The position numbers were made by a program, and so were the translations under genes. Below, piece after piece: positions 16,387 to 24,752 of a stretch of DNA of 63,244 nt. The notes beneath the pieces are model-generated. The model saw only the letters and a program-made list of their open reading frames with translations, did not search any database and had not been told where the DNA came from. Numbering within the stretch: position 1 is the first letter of the stretch; every line of letters begins with the position of its first letter. The DNA lies in NCBI GenBank assembly GCA_902524385.1, contig CABZCZ010000009.1, positions 1-63,244 on the forward strand, in the 5' to 3' direction. This stretch comes from an uncultured Alphaproteobacteria bacterium. GTDB taxonomy: Bacteria > Pseudomonadota > Alphaproteobacteria > HIMB59 > GCA-002718135.

Positions 16387-17289
16387 ATGAATAAAAAACT
16401 ATTTGTAATTTTTTTATCTTTATTAGGAACTGCAACTGCAGCGATGATGGTGTCAGGGATAAAACTTCTTTCTCAAGATTTAAATCCATTTATCATCGCA
16501 TTTTATAGATGCTTATTTGGTGTCATTATTATGTTGCCTTTTATGTTGTATAGTCATCCTCAAGTGTGGAAAACACATAATTTAAAGCTACAATTCATAA
16601 GATGCTCAATAAATGTTTATTCTATGATTAGTTGGTTTACAGCAATAGGAACAATGCAGTTAGAAAAGGCTGCAGCTATTGGGTTTACCACACCACTTTT
16701 CACAACTATTCTTGCTATTATATTTTTAGGAGAAGTAATTAAAATACAGAGGATTACAGCTTTAATTGTGGGATTTATTGGTATTTTAGTTGTTATAAGA
16801 CCTGGATATATACCTTTTGAAAGTGGTACTTTATGGCTATTGTCAGCTGCATTAACTTTCTCAATAGTAATTATTATAGTTAAAAAACTTACAGAAAAAG
16901 ATTCAAGTTTAACAACTACGTTTTATCAAATGGCTTTTATGGTACCGCCAACATTTTTACTAGCATTAATATTCTGGGAAAATATTACAATAAACCAAGT
17001 TATAATATTTATCTTTGTTGCATTAGCAGGATTTGTTACTCAATTTAGTTTTGCACAGTCTTTAAAAATGGCCGATACTACATTTATTATGCCTATACAA
17101 TTTACAAAATTAGTTTGGCTTTCTATTATTGGATATTTATTTTTCCAAGAGTTACCAGATTACTGGACATGGATTGGAGCATCAATAATATTTGCCTCTA
17201 TTCTTTTTATAACCTACAGGGAAGCAGTAAATAAGAATAGTGTACTTAAATCTAAAAAAGTCAATAAATTGATTTCTAACTATCAATAG
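16387..17289 (+). CDS. EamA/DMT-family permease
   Basis: 300 aa, with ten hydrophobic segments arranged as two EamA halves (the first starts LFVIFLSLLGTATAAMMVSGIKLL). The motif region LEKAAAIGFTTPLFTTILAIIFLGE closes the first half, and the second half ends FFQELPDYWTWIGASIIFASI. It is an inner-membrane transporter of the drug/metabolite superfamily; family members export or import amino acids, purines and other small metabolites, and the substrate cannot be deduced. It is the last gene of the 12-kb rightward operon and ends 2 bases from the stop of the convergent DegT gene. Similar but distinct EamA genes lie at 35730-36632 and 60690-61571. Confidence 0.9.
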   Translation: MNKKLFVIFLSLLGTATAAMMVSGIKLLSQDLNPFIIAFYRCLFGVIIMLPFMLYSHPQVWKTHNLKLQFIRCSINVYSMISWFTAIGTMQLEKAAAIGFTTPLFTTILAIIFLGEVIKIQRITALIVGFIGILVVIRPGYIPFESGTLWLLSAALTFSIVIIIVKKLTEKDSSLTTTFYQMAFMVPPTFLLALIFWENITINQVIIFIFVALAGFVTQFSFAQSLKMADTTFIMPIQFTKLVWLSIIGYLFFQELPDYWTWIGASIIFASILFITYREAVNKNSVLKSKKVNKLISNYQ

Positions 17290-17291
17290 GT

Positions 17292-18392
17292 TTATTTAAT
17301 TAATCTAAGAACATTTTTTGATAAATCTTTAATATTGTTTGGTGTCATATATTGATGACATGGAAGGTTAATTATTTCAGAACTTATCTTTTCTGTAATT
17401 CTCAAATCATAATTGTTTTTTATATTTTTGTAACATTTGTCCATATGATTAGGAGGAATATAACTGAGTTTTACAAGAGGGTTTATAGAATTGAGTTTAT
17501 CAAAAATTTTATCTCTATTTTTTACTCTTATTGTAAAATTTCTCCAAGCTGATTTTGCTTCCTGTAAAGTATGTTGAAATTTTATTTTTTTTGAAAATAA
17601 AATTTCTTTATAAATTTCAGCATTACGATTTCTTAGATCTATATATTCATTTAATTTCTTTAATCTAATATTTAGTACAGCAGCATTAATTGTACTCATT
17701 TTAGAATTATATCCTACAATATATGATTTCACTGGCCATTTTTTTGGCCTTTCTCTTCTGCCATAATCTCGAAGTTGAAGTAATTTATTATATAAATCTT
17801 TATTATTTGTTGTGATTATTCCTCCTGGGCCTATACCGTCTAATATTTTTCCAGGGTTTGTGCTAAATACACTATAATCACTGAGGGATCCGATTTTTTT
17901 ATTTTCATATTCAGCTCCAGTTGCCAAACAAGCATCTTCTATAACTTTTAATTTAAATTTTTTTGCAATTGATTTGATTTTTGACATTTTACATGGGTTG
18001 CCAAACATATGTACTGGTAAAATTACTTTAGTATTTTTAGTAATATTTTTTTCAATTATATCTTCATCAATATTTAAAGTGTTCGCTTTTATATCTATCC
18101 ATCTTATTTTTGCTCCAACTAAGCTAATTGCATGGCTTGTTGGGATATCAGAATTAGAAACGGTAATTACCTCATCATTTTTATTCAAATTAAATGATTT
18201 TAATGCCAGAAGTAAGCCCATAGAACCAGAAGATACTGTGACACAATATTTAACACCACAATATTTTTTAAAATTTTCTTCAAATTGTTCGACTTCCTCT
18301 CCCATTTCTAAGATACCTCTATTTAATACACTTTCAATTTTTGAAAGAATTTGTTTTTTATCAGCTAAAAAATGCTTTGTTAGATCATACAT
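17292..18392 (-). CDS. DegT/DnrJ/EryC1/StrS-family PLP aminotransferase
   Basis: 366 aa. Family landmarks are VTVSSGSMGLLLAL (phosphate-binding turn), PVHMFGNPCKM, the EDACLATGAEYENKKIGSLSD block with the PLP-ring Asp, and the Schiff-base lysine in FSTNPGKILDGIGPGG. The C-terminal region includes INLPCHQYMT. Such enzymes usually aminate keto-sugars for surface polysaccharides, but here the gene is the last of an operon of hydrolases, so a keto-acid or sugar substrate in that pathway is equally possible. It starts 9 bases after the M20 gene. No unusual length or missing residue is seen. Confidence 0.9.
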   Translation of the reverse strand: MYDLTKHFLADKKQILSKIESVLNRGILEMGEEVEQFEENFKKYCGVKYCVTVSSGSMGLLLALKSFNLNKNDEVITVSNSDIPTSHAISLVGAKIRWIDIKANTLNIDEDIIEKNITKNTKVILPVHMFGNPCKMSKIKSIAKKFKLKVIEDACLATGAEYENKKIGSLSDYSVFSTNPGKILDGIGPGGIITTNNKDLYNKLLQLRDYGRRERPKKWPVKSYIVGYNSKMSTINAAVLNIRLKKLNEYIDLRNRNAEIYKEILFSKKIKFQHTLQEAKSAWRNFTIRVKNRDKIFDKLNSINPLVKLSYIPPNHMDKCYKNIKNNYDLRITEKISSEIINLPCHQYMTPNNIKDLSKNVLRLIK

Positions 18393-18401
18393 ATTTATTA
18401 A

Positions 18402-19649
18402 CTACAAATAATTATCTTGAATACTGCCCTTTAAAACTTTGAATACTTCCATGAAGTTTTTGATACTCATATATTCTTTTGGATTATGACTACCATTCTT
18501 ATTTCTTATAAAAAGCATTATAGAAGGTATGCCGTAATTAGCAAAAACACTCGCATCATGCCCTGCTCCACTTGCCATAGTTTCAAATTTTATTGCAATC
18601 ATTTTAGAGTAGGTTTGAAATTTTTTTATTAGTTTTTTATCCATCAAAGCCGGTTCTGAATTTGTTTCTTTACCTAAAAAGAATTTTGTATTAGTTTTTT
18701 TTTCGATAAATTTAATTTTTTTAATTAAAATTTTTTTTGTGTATTCAAGTGTATTTTTTGAATTACTTCTTACATCTATACAAAAATTTACAAGACCAGA
18801 ACTTTTTGCAAAAGAATGTTGTTTATTGTCTGTAAAAAATTGTCCAAATGTTATTACTAAATCTTTTCTTTTTTGCAGCTGATGTCTCCAAAAAGTATTC
18901 ATTTCATTTACTAAATTTGACACAGCAACTACGGTATCTTTTCTATAATCATAAGGAGTCGCCCCAGAATGCAAATATTCACCCTTACATACAGCATCTC
19001 TGAATCTAAAACTTCCTCTAATACCTGTAACAATACCCAGGGGTATTTTCTTTTTTTCTAGAATTGGTCCTTGTTCTATATGTGGTTCAATAAAAAATTT
19101 GAAATTTTTTACATCAAATTTGATTTGTTTTTTTGATACTTTCTTAGCGTTAAAACCTGATTTGTTTATGTGGTATGCGAGAGATTTCTTGGTATCTAAT
19201 CTTTTTAAAGAGTCTAATAACTTATTATCAAATTTTCCAATTGCAATTTTACTTCCAATATAACTGTATGGAAACCAACAGCTTTCCTCTCCTCTTATAC
19301 CCATTACTGATATTGAATATTTTGGTCTAATATTATTCTCATAAAAGGATTTTATTAATACTAGACCCATTATTACACCAGTAAGTCCATCAAAGTTTCC
19401 ACCATGTTTTTGACTATCTAAATGCGATCCAATGACAATTTTTTTTTTCAATTTTCCAGGATAGGTAGCTAGAAAGTTGCCACCATAATCAATACTAATA
19501 TCTTTGGTAAATTTATTTGCTTCTTTTATTAAAAACTCATGTGTTAAATTTTCACCTTTTCCATAAGTATCTCTTATTACACCAGGTTTAGCAAAAGAAA
19601 TTTTTTTAACAGAATCAAAAAGATATTTTGTGTATTGAATATCATTCAT
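18402..19649 (-). CDS. M20-family Zn hydrolase (N-carbamoyl-L-amino-acid hydrolase / allantoate amidohydrolase type)
   Basis: 415 aa, the usual length of the AllC/HyuC group. Metal-site segments are IVIGSHLDSQKHGGNFDG (His and bridging Asp), RGEESCWFP (Glu-Glu), EPHIEQGPILE and the C-terminal SGAGHDASVFA. The dimerisation-domain segment YLHSGATP is also present. The enzymes hydrolyse N-carbamoyl or ureido groups in the cytoplasm, releasing NH3 and CO2 plus an amino acid or glycolate. The gene overlaps the upstream PuuE-like gene by 8 bases, pairing a ring- or amide-opening deacetylase with a decarbamoylase, as in ureide catabolism. The exact substrate is unknown. Confidence 0.92.
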   Translation of the reverse strand: MNDIQYTKYLFDSVKKISFAKPGVIRDTYGKGENLTHEFLIKEANKFTKDISIDYGGNFLATYPGKLKKKIVIGSHLDSQKHGGNFDGLTGVIMGLVLIKSFYENNIRPKYSISVMGIRGEESCWFPYSYIGSKIAIGKFDNKLLDSLKRLDTKKSLAYHINKSGFNAKKVSKKQIKFDVKNFKFFIEPHIEQGPILEKKKIPLGIVTGIRGSFRFRDAVCKGEYLHSGATPYDYRKDTVVAVSNLVNEMNTFWRHQLQKRKDLVITFGQFFTDNKQHSFAKSSGLVNFCIDVRSNSKNTLEYTKKILIKKIKFIEKKTNTKFFLGKETNSEPALMDKKLIKKFQTYSKMIAIKFETMASGAGHDASVFANYGIPSIMLFIRNKNGSHNPKEYMSIKNFMEVFKVLKGSIQDNYL

Positions 19650-20547
19650 TGAAGTTTTTAATCCAGTGAAATGCTATTTCTTCTCTATTACATACCCAAA
19701 CTTTATCTAGTTTTTTAATATGATTTATTATTTTTTCAACTGCCACAATTCTTCCAGGTCTTCCTATCAGTCTTGGATGAAGGCCAATATTTAACATTTT
19801 TGGTTTATGAGCACCTTCTTTGTATAAATAATTTATAGTATCACAAACATACTCATAAAAATGATTTGATCCACTAAAACCAGAAGGAAGTTTGAAATGA
19901 ACATCATTCGTATCAAGCGAATAAGGTACAACTAAGTGTTTTTTTTTATTAACATTGACCCAATAGGGCAAGTCATCATTGTAAGCATCGCTATCATATA
20001 AGAAGTTTCCATTTTCAACTATTAGTTCTCGAGTGTTTTCACTTGGAGCATATCTACAATACCAGCCTCTTGGAGCTTTATTTGTCAATTTTTGTATTAA
20101 ATTAAAAGCTTTGTTAATTTGATTTTGTTCTTTTTTTTTAGTTAATTTATAATGCTCTTCCCACCTATACCCATGACAACAAATATCATTTTGAGATTTT
20201 TTAATATAATTACATATTTCTTTATTTTGAAGTAAAGTTAATGCACATACAAAATAGGTGTGTGGAATTCTGTAATTATCTAAAAGACTGGTTAATCTCC
20301 AAAAACCTACTCTTGAACCATATTCATAAATTGACTCAATTCCTAAATCTCTCTGGTTTTCTTTGTGTCTTCCTCCAGGAACTTCTGAAAGTCCTACCTC
20401 AGATTTTTTATCTCCAAGTAAAGGAGAGTACTCCGATCCTTCTTCTACATTTACTATAAAATTAATAGCTAGTTTTGATTTTTTTGGCCATCTAGGATTT
20501 GGACTTGATTGACCATATCCTACTAAGTCTCTATCAAATGATTTCAT
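19642..20547 (-). CDS. PuuE-like allantoinase / polysaccharide-deacetylase-fold hydrolase
   Basis: 301 aa with the NodB-like fold. The N-terminus (RDLVGYGQSSPNPRWP, then INFIVNVEEGSEYS) is characteristic of the PuuE allantoinase group, as are CCHGYRWEEH (His motif), GWYCRYAPSENTRELIVENG and NIGLHPRLIGRPGR near the end. Known members hydrolyse allantoin without a metal, or deacylate other cyclic or N-acyl compounds. It is translationally coupled to the carbamoylase-like M20 gene (8-base overlap), which supports a two-step ureide route. Allantoin itself is only a guess, because no urate or ureidoglycolate gene lies beside it. Confidence 0.88.
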   Translation of the reverse strand: MKSFDRDLVGYGQSSPNPRWPKKSKLAINFIVNVEEGSEYSPLLGDKKSEVGLSEVPGGRHKENQRDLGIESIYEYGSRVGFWRLTSLLDNYRIPHTYFVCALTLLQNKEICNYIKKSQNDICCHGYRWEEHYKLTKKKEQNQINKAFNLIQKLTNKAPRGWYCRYAPSENTRELIVENGNFLYDSDAYNDDLPYWVNVNKKKHLVVPYSLDTNDVHFKLPSGFSGSNHFYEYVCDTINYLYKEGAHKPKMLNIGLHPRLIGRPGRIVAVEKIINHIKKLDKVWVCNREEIAFHWIKNFNE

Positions 20548-20556
20548 TAATTTTTT

Positions 20557-21540
20557 TTACCATTCACCTTCGATTATAGCATAAAAGCAACACCAATCTC
20601 CTATAGTAACATTTGGCAAAGCTCGCAAACCAAAAAACATTCCATTTTCTGGTGCCTTTAGTATACATAATTCTTTACCTTGATAATCAATGATTTTTGC
20701 AATCTCATCATTTTTTTTCATCATAGTTAAAAATTTAATATTGGGATTAGGAAGAAAAACACCGCTCTTAGGTGCTAAAAGAGCTTGCTGAAAACCTTTA
20801 TATCTTACTTCAGGGTAATGCGGTGTGCCTTCAATCATTTTATAATGAGTTAAAATATTGATACATGCTTTTAATAATGTTTCTCCCACTCTGAGAAATG
20901 CTCCAGGTGCAGTTGAAGATCTTCCACCTAGCTCTACTGTCAGTGCAGGCTTTCCATTTTCAGCCATTACTGCCATTGGACTTTTTGAAGTTATATTAGA
21001 ATACAAACACACTTTCCAATCTTCTCCCATTGCTCTTGCAAGTTCTTGTGTTTTATCATCTTTAGCTGCAAACATAGCTTCTGCAAGATAGGAGTGAGCT
21101 CCCCCTGAGTGAATAGAAATTTCCATGTCTGCATATTTAATCATCCATTCTTTATGAGTATGTGCAATCCTTTCACTTAAATAACCCTCTTTTCTTCCAG
21201 GATATATTCTATTCATATCGTATGAGAATGTATCTAATGGATTGCCACGTTCTGCTGCCTCCATTGCTGGCACGTTCATCACTGGTATCATTACAATAGA
21301 ACCTGAAAGATCATCTGGTTTAATCTTTTCTTTTAATAGTGAACAAGTAAGAATACCTTCAGGTTCATCTCCATGAATTCCTCCATTAATCCAAAAACAT
21401 GGTCCAGGTTTTGCTCCATTAATAATTGTTACGGGAATTGTTAAATCACTTCCACCTGCAAGTTTTTCAACAAAAATATTTCCTTCAACTATTTTGCCAG
21501 GCATAGCTTTTGCTGAACCTATTTCAATAATATTTGACAT
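20557..21540 (-). CDS. Succinylglutamate desuccinylase/aspartoacylase-family (M14-like) deacylase
   Basis: 327 aa. The zinc motif HxxE is visible in INGGIHGDEPEG and the third ligand in ISIHSGG; the catalytic glutamate region is LTVELGG. The C-terminal part (GMFFGLRALPNVTIGDWCCFYAI) fits the beta-barrel domain of the AstE/AspA group. Members remove acyl groups from N-acyl amino acids such as N-acetylaspartate, N-succinylglutamate or N-acetyl-diaminobutyrate. It sits 2 bases after the VOC gene and 9 before the PuuE-like gene in the LysR-divergent operon, so it probably deacylates a pathway intermediate. The ectoine deacetylase DoeB/EutE is in this family, but the other ectoine genes are not recognisable. 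Confidence 0.88.
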   Translation of the reverse strand: MSNIIEIGSAKAMPGKIVEGNIFVEKLAGGSDLTIPVTIINGAKPGPCFWINGGIHGDEPEGILTCSLLKEKIKPDDLSGSIVMIPVMNVPAMEAAERGNPLDTFSYDMNRIYPGRKEGYLSERIAHTHKEWMIKYADMEISIHSGGAHSYLAEAMFAAKDDKTQELARAMGEDWKVCLYSNITSKSPMAVMAENGKPALTVELGGRSSTAPGAFLRVGETLLKACINILTHYKMIEGTPHYPEVRYKGFQQALLAPKSGVFLPNPNIKFLTMMKKNDEIAKIIDYQGKELCILKAPENGMFFGLRALPNVTIGDWCCFYAIIEGEW

Positions 21541-21542
21541 TA

Positions 21543-22034
21543 TTAAACTCCAGTTACTTTATACTTTTTTAATTCTTCTTCTGAGTAGACCTGCATAAAT
21601 TCGATTTCTGTTCCAGCCGCTTCATCGTCAAGAAAAGCGACAAAACCCTCTGGATGCGCATGACTACCATACACATTACATGCTTCACATATTCTTAATT
21701 TAGCATTATGTTTTTGTGCATGATCTAGTGCTTTATCTATATTGTCTACTTCATAACAAATATGATGTAAGCCTTCTCCATATTTTTTAATCCATTCAGT
21801 AAATCTTCCATTCCTATTTAAGGACTCACAGAGTTGAAACTCAATGTCATTAATGTAAAATATTGCGACTTTTGTTTCTGCTTTCTCCCAAATTACTTTT
21901 TCAGTTTTTTCAGAAACAGATAATAAAGATTGATAATTCACAAGAGCTTCATCGACACTTTTTACAGCAAATGCCATGTGCTTTATGCGGATAGATTTAT
22001 CCTGATTTAAAAATGCTCTTTTCCTATAGTCCAT
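21543..22034 (-). CDS. VOC-superfamily metalloenzyme (paralogue of 1878-2360)
   Basis: The long reading from 22109 would add 25 hydrophobic residues absent from the paralogue and run into the LysR promoter region; ATG at 22034 gives a 163-aa protein starting MDYRKRAFLNQD, which matches better. Ligand candidates recur: KHMAFAV, FQLCES, LHHICYEV and the Glu in IEFMQVY. The diagnostic block CEACNVYGSHAHPEGFVAFLD is shared with the first copy, so both probably act on related substrates. It is the first gene of a five-gene leftward operon and faces the LysR gene, so it is likely the primary target of that regulator. Confidence 0.82.
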   Translation of the reverse strand: MDYRKRAFLNQDKSIRIKHMAFAVKSVDEALVNYQSLLSVSEKTEKVIWEKAETKVAIFYINDIEFQLCESLNRNGRFTEWIKKYGEGLHHICYEVDNIDKALDHAQKHNAKLRICEACNVYGSHAHPEGFVAFLDDEAAGTEIEFMQVYSEEELKKYKVTGV

Positions 22035-22074
22035 TAACAATAAGTAACATCGAAAATTAAATGCAAAAAGTAGA

Positions 22075-22106
22075 ATATTATCAATTTTGTGATGACATAT
22101 TATCAA
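22075..22106. promoter_or_regulatory. Candidate LysR-type operator: 10-bp direct repeat, 22-bp period
   Basis: ATATTATCAA occurs exactly at 22075-22084 and 22097-22106, a period of 22 bases (about two helical turns). The first copy leads into ATCA-N6-TGAT (22080-22093), a small dyad of the kind LysR dimers bind. The block lies between the divergent VOC operon (start 22034) and the LysR gene. It also argues for the later LysR start at 22130, since the 22061 start would place it inside the coding region. Confidence 0.45.
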
Positions 22107-22129
22107 CACTAAATTATATTAATAATAAT

Positions 22130-23041
22130 ATGCTTTCTATCGAATACAGATATTTTTATCAATCAGCTCTTGATAGTTCAATAAGAAAAGCTTCACAAAA
22201 TCTAAATATTAATTCTTCAGCTATTGTAAGACAAATACAAAAATTAGAAGATAGACTTCAAACAAAATTATTTATTAGAAATGCGAGAGGATTAGAATTA
22301 ACAAATGAAGGAAAATTATTATTTGATCATTTAAAAGTTCAAAATGAAACTAATCAAAATTTCCTATCAGATTTAAAACAAAATAAAACAACAACTTCTG
22401 GAGAAATAAATATTTCAACAGGTGAAACATTTGCTGTTCAATTTTTATCACCTATAATCTCAAAATTTAGAAAAAAATATCCTGATATAAAGATAAAAAT
22501 ATCTTCAAGACAACCTGATACGATTTTAGACAATCTAATTACAAATAAAACTGATTTTGGCATTACATTTGCAAAAGATTTACCTAAAACATTAAAGGTG
22601 CTTTACTTATATAATTTTCCTATGGGTGTTTTGTGCTCTTCTAAACATATTCTGTCAAGAAAATCAGAAATTAATTTAGAGGATTGTTTTAAATTTCCAT
22701 TAATTTTTCATCCTGGAACAGTAACTTTTTGGAATTCTATACAAAGAGATGTAGGAGAAAAATTATATTCAATAAATCCAAATCTGATTTCAAATTCTTT
22801 TTCTTTTATAAAAAACTATCTTATTGAAGACAGCAATTATTTAACTTTTTTTACAAGTGCAGGATCAGTGAAAGAAATTGAGAGTAGAAAATTAGTATTT
22901 AAAAAAGTTAATCACAAATTATTCTTAGATAATAAAGTTGGAATAATAGTTTCAAAAAAAAATAAATTAAAAAAATATACTGAAGACTTTATTAATTTAG
23001 TAAAAAATGAATTCGACAATTCATTTTATATAACTAAGTAA
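22130..23041 (+). CDS. LysR-family transcriptional regulator
   Basis: The N-terminal winged helix-turn-helix is clear: YRYFYQSALDSSIRKASQNL, then INSSAIVRQIQKLEDRLQTKLFIRNARGLELTNEG, followed by a periplasmic-binding-protein-like effector domain (GEINISTGETFAVQFLSPII). ATG at 22061 would add 23 residues and include the probable operator; ATG at 22130 (303 aa) puts the HTH at the usual place, so I chose it. It is divergent from the VOC/AstE/PuuE/M20/DegT operon and probably activates it in response to a pathway metabolite, and may repress itself. Its end overlaps the convergent ABC ATPase by 8 bases. Confidence 0.9.
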   Translation: MLSIEYRYFYQSALDSSIRKASQNLNINSSAIVRQIQKLEDRLQTKLFIRNARGLELTNEGKLLFDHLKVQNETNQNFLSDLKQNKTTTSGEINISTGETFAVQFLSPIISKFRKKYPDIKIKISSRQPDTILDNLITNKTDFGITFAKDLPKTLKVLYLYNFPMGVLCSSKHILSRKSEINLEDCFKFPLIFHPGTVTFWNSIQRDVGEKLYSINPNLISNSFSFIKNYLIEDSNYLTFFTSAGSVKEIESRKLVFKKVNHKLFLDNKVGIIVSKKNKLKKYTEDFINLVKNEFDNSFYITK

Positions 23042-24752
23042 GTGATTCTATTTTTGGCATTAAATTAATTAATTGTTTAGTATAATTGTGCTGAGGATTA
23101 TTAAACAAACTCTCAGTTTCATTACTTTCGCATACTAATCCATTTTTAAGAACTACAATTCTATTACACATCTGACGTATTACAGGAAGATCGTGACTAA
23201 TAAAAAGCATTGTTAAATGAAGTTCATCTTGTATATCTTTTAATAAATTCAAAATTTGAGCTTGGATACTTACATCCAAAGCTGAAGTGGGTTCATCACA
23301 AATTAGTAAACGTGGTCTTGTTGCTAGCGCTCTAGCAATTGATATCCTTTGTCTCTGCCCTCCAGAAAACTCATGGGGGTATCGATCTAAAGATTTTCGT
23401 GTCATACCAACTATATCAATTAGATCATGAATATTTTGTGCTAGTTCATCACTATTAATTTTTTTTTGAAAAAATTTGATTGGTTCAGAAATTATATCCT
23501 TGACTTTAAATCTTGGATTTAAAGAAGAGTAAGGGTCTTGAAAAATCATTTGAATTTGTCCTCTACTTTTCTGAATTTGATATTTTTTCTTAGAATTATA
23601 TAATGGTTCATTATTATATTTAATATATCCATTATTTGGATTGACTAATCCTGTAATGATTTTTGCAATAGTTGATTTACCAGAGCCAGACTCACCCACT
23701 AATCCAAGTGTTTCGCCCTCAATTAAATCAAATGATACATTGTCAACTGCTTTAACCAATTGATCATGAATTTTTTTTCTAGAACCAAATGGAAAAATGC
23801 TTCCTAAAGATTGATCATCAAATATTTTAGTAACGTCTTTAAGCTCTAATAGTTTTTGATTTTTATTTTCTCTTAAGCCCCAAGTTTTAATTATTTTTTT
23901 TGTAAGATTTGTAGAATTCGATGTAATTTCTTTTCCATCTGGGCTAATCAATTTAAATCTATCAATTTTCTTATTTGTTGGTGGCACTGAAATTACTAAG
24001 CTTCTTGCTTCTATTGATTTTGGATTTGTTAATAATTCTTTAGTCTCACCTTGTTCAACAATATGTCCGTATCTCATGACGATAACTTTATCCGTCGTCT
24101 CTGCTATGACGCCCATATCATGGGTAATAATTATAACTCCAAGGTTTCTTTTCTTTGTAAGATCTTTGAGCAGTTCTAATATTTGATATTGAATACTGAC
24201 ATCTAAAGCTGTTGTTGGTTCATCTGCAATTATTAAGTCAGGTTCACAACTTATCGCTAGAGCTATTACAACTCTTTGACGCATACCACCACTAAATTGG
24301 TGTGGATAATCCTCAATTCTTTTTTCAGCGTTCTCTATTCCAACCTCTTTAAGCAGTTGAATTGATTTTTTAAGTGAATCTTTATAACTTAAATTTAAAT
24401 GAGCCTGAATAGTTTCAATTAATTGATCTTTTATTTTAAATAAAGGGTTTAATGAAGTTTGAGGATCTTGAAAAACAAATCCTATTTTTTTTCCTCTAAT
24501 ATTTTGAATTATTTCTTCATTACTTCTTAATTCAATATTGTCTATTTTGATTGAGCCATCTGTGATTTCACCTGGAGGATCAATCAAATTAATTATCGCA
24601 TTTGCAATTGTAGATTTTCCAGATCCAGACTCACCGACAATTCCTAATATTTCGCCTCTTTCTAGAGAAAATTCTACATTTTTGCTTGCAACAATAGTTT
24701 CCTTTCGTGTTGGATAACTTATGTTTAAATTTTTAACTTCTAAAAAACTCAT
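23034..24752 (-). CDS. Fused dipeptide-type ABC ATPase (DppD-DppF in one chain)
   Basis: About 572 aa with two complete nucleotide-binding domains. The first half has GESGSGKST, FQDPQTSLNPL and FSGGMRQR; the second has GESGSGKST, FQDPYSSLNPR and FSGGQRQR, each with Walker B and the switch His. The start at 24752 overlaps the permease stop (ATGA) and is preferred to 24791. Unlike the four other dipeptide-type ATPases in the window, neither half carries the cysteine-rich tail, so no Fe-S cluster is expected. It completes an SBP-permease-permease-ATPase operon that imports peptides or peptide-like solutes. Confidence 0.94.
   Translation of the reverse strand: MSFLEVKNLNISYPTRKETIVASKNVEFSLERGEILGIVGESGSGKSTIANAIINLIDPPGEITDGSIKIDNIELRSNEEIIQNIRGKKIGFVFQDPQTSLNPLFKIKDQLIETIQAHLNLSYKDSLKKSIQLLKEVGIENAEKRIEDYPHQFSGGMRQRVVIALAISCEPDLIIADEPTTALDVSIQYQILELLKDLTKKRNLGVIIITHDMGVIAETTDKVIVMRYGHIVEQGETKELLTNPKSIEARSLVISVPPTNKKIDRFKLISPDGKEITSNSTNLTKKIIKTWGLRENKNQKLLELKDVTKIFDDQSLGSIFPFGSRKKIHDQLVKAVDNVSFDLIEGETLGLVGESGSGKSTIAKIITGLVNPNNGYIKYNNEPLYNSKKKYQIQKSRGQIQMIFQDPYSSLNPRFKVKDIISEPIKFFQKKINSDELAQNIHDLIDIVGMTRKSLDRYPHEFSGGQRQRISIARALATRPRLLICDEPTSALDVSIQAQILNLLKDIQDELHLTMLFISHDLPVIRQMCNRIVVLKNGLVCESNETESLFNNPQHNYTKQLINLMPKIESLT

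Noticed and set aside
8023..21540. Ectoine degradation cluster (DoeA-like M24 and DoeB-like deacetylase)
   Set aside because: The two proteins belong to those broad families, but they sit in different operons, and no diaminobutyrate aminotransferase, AsnC-type DoeX or ectoine transporter was recognisable. Left as a weak alternative only.
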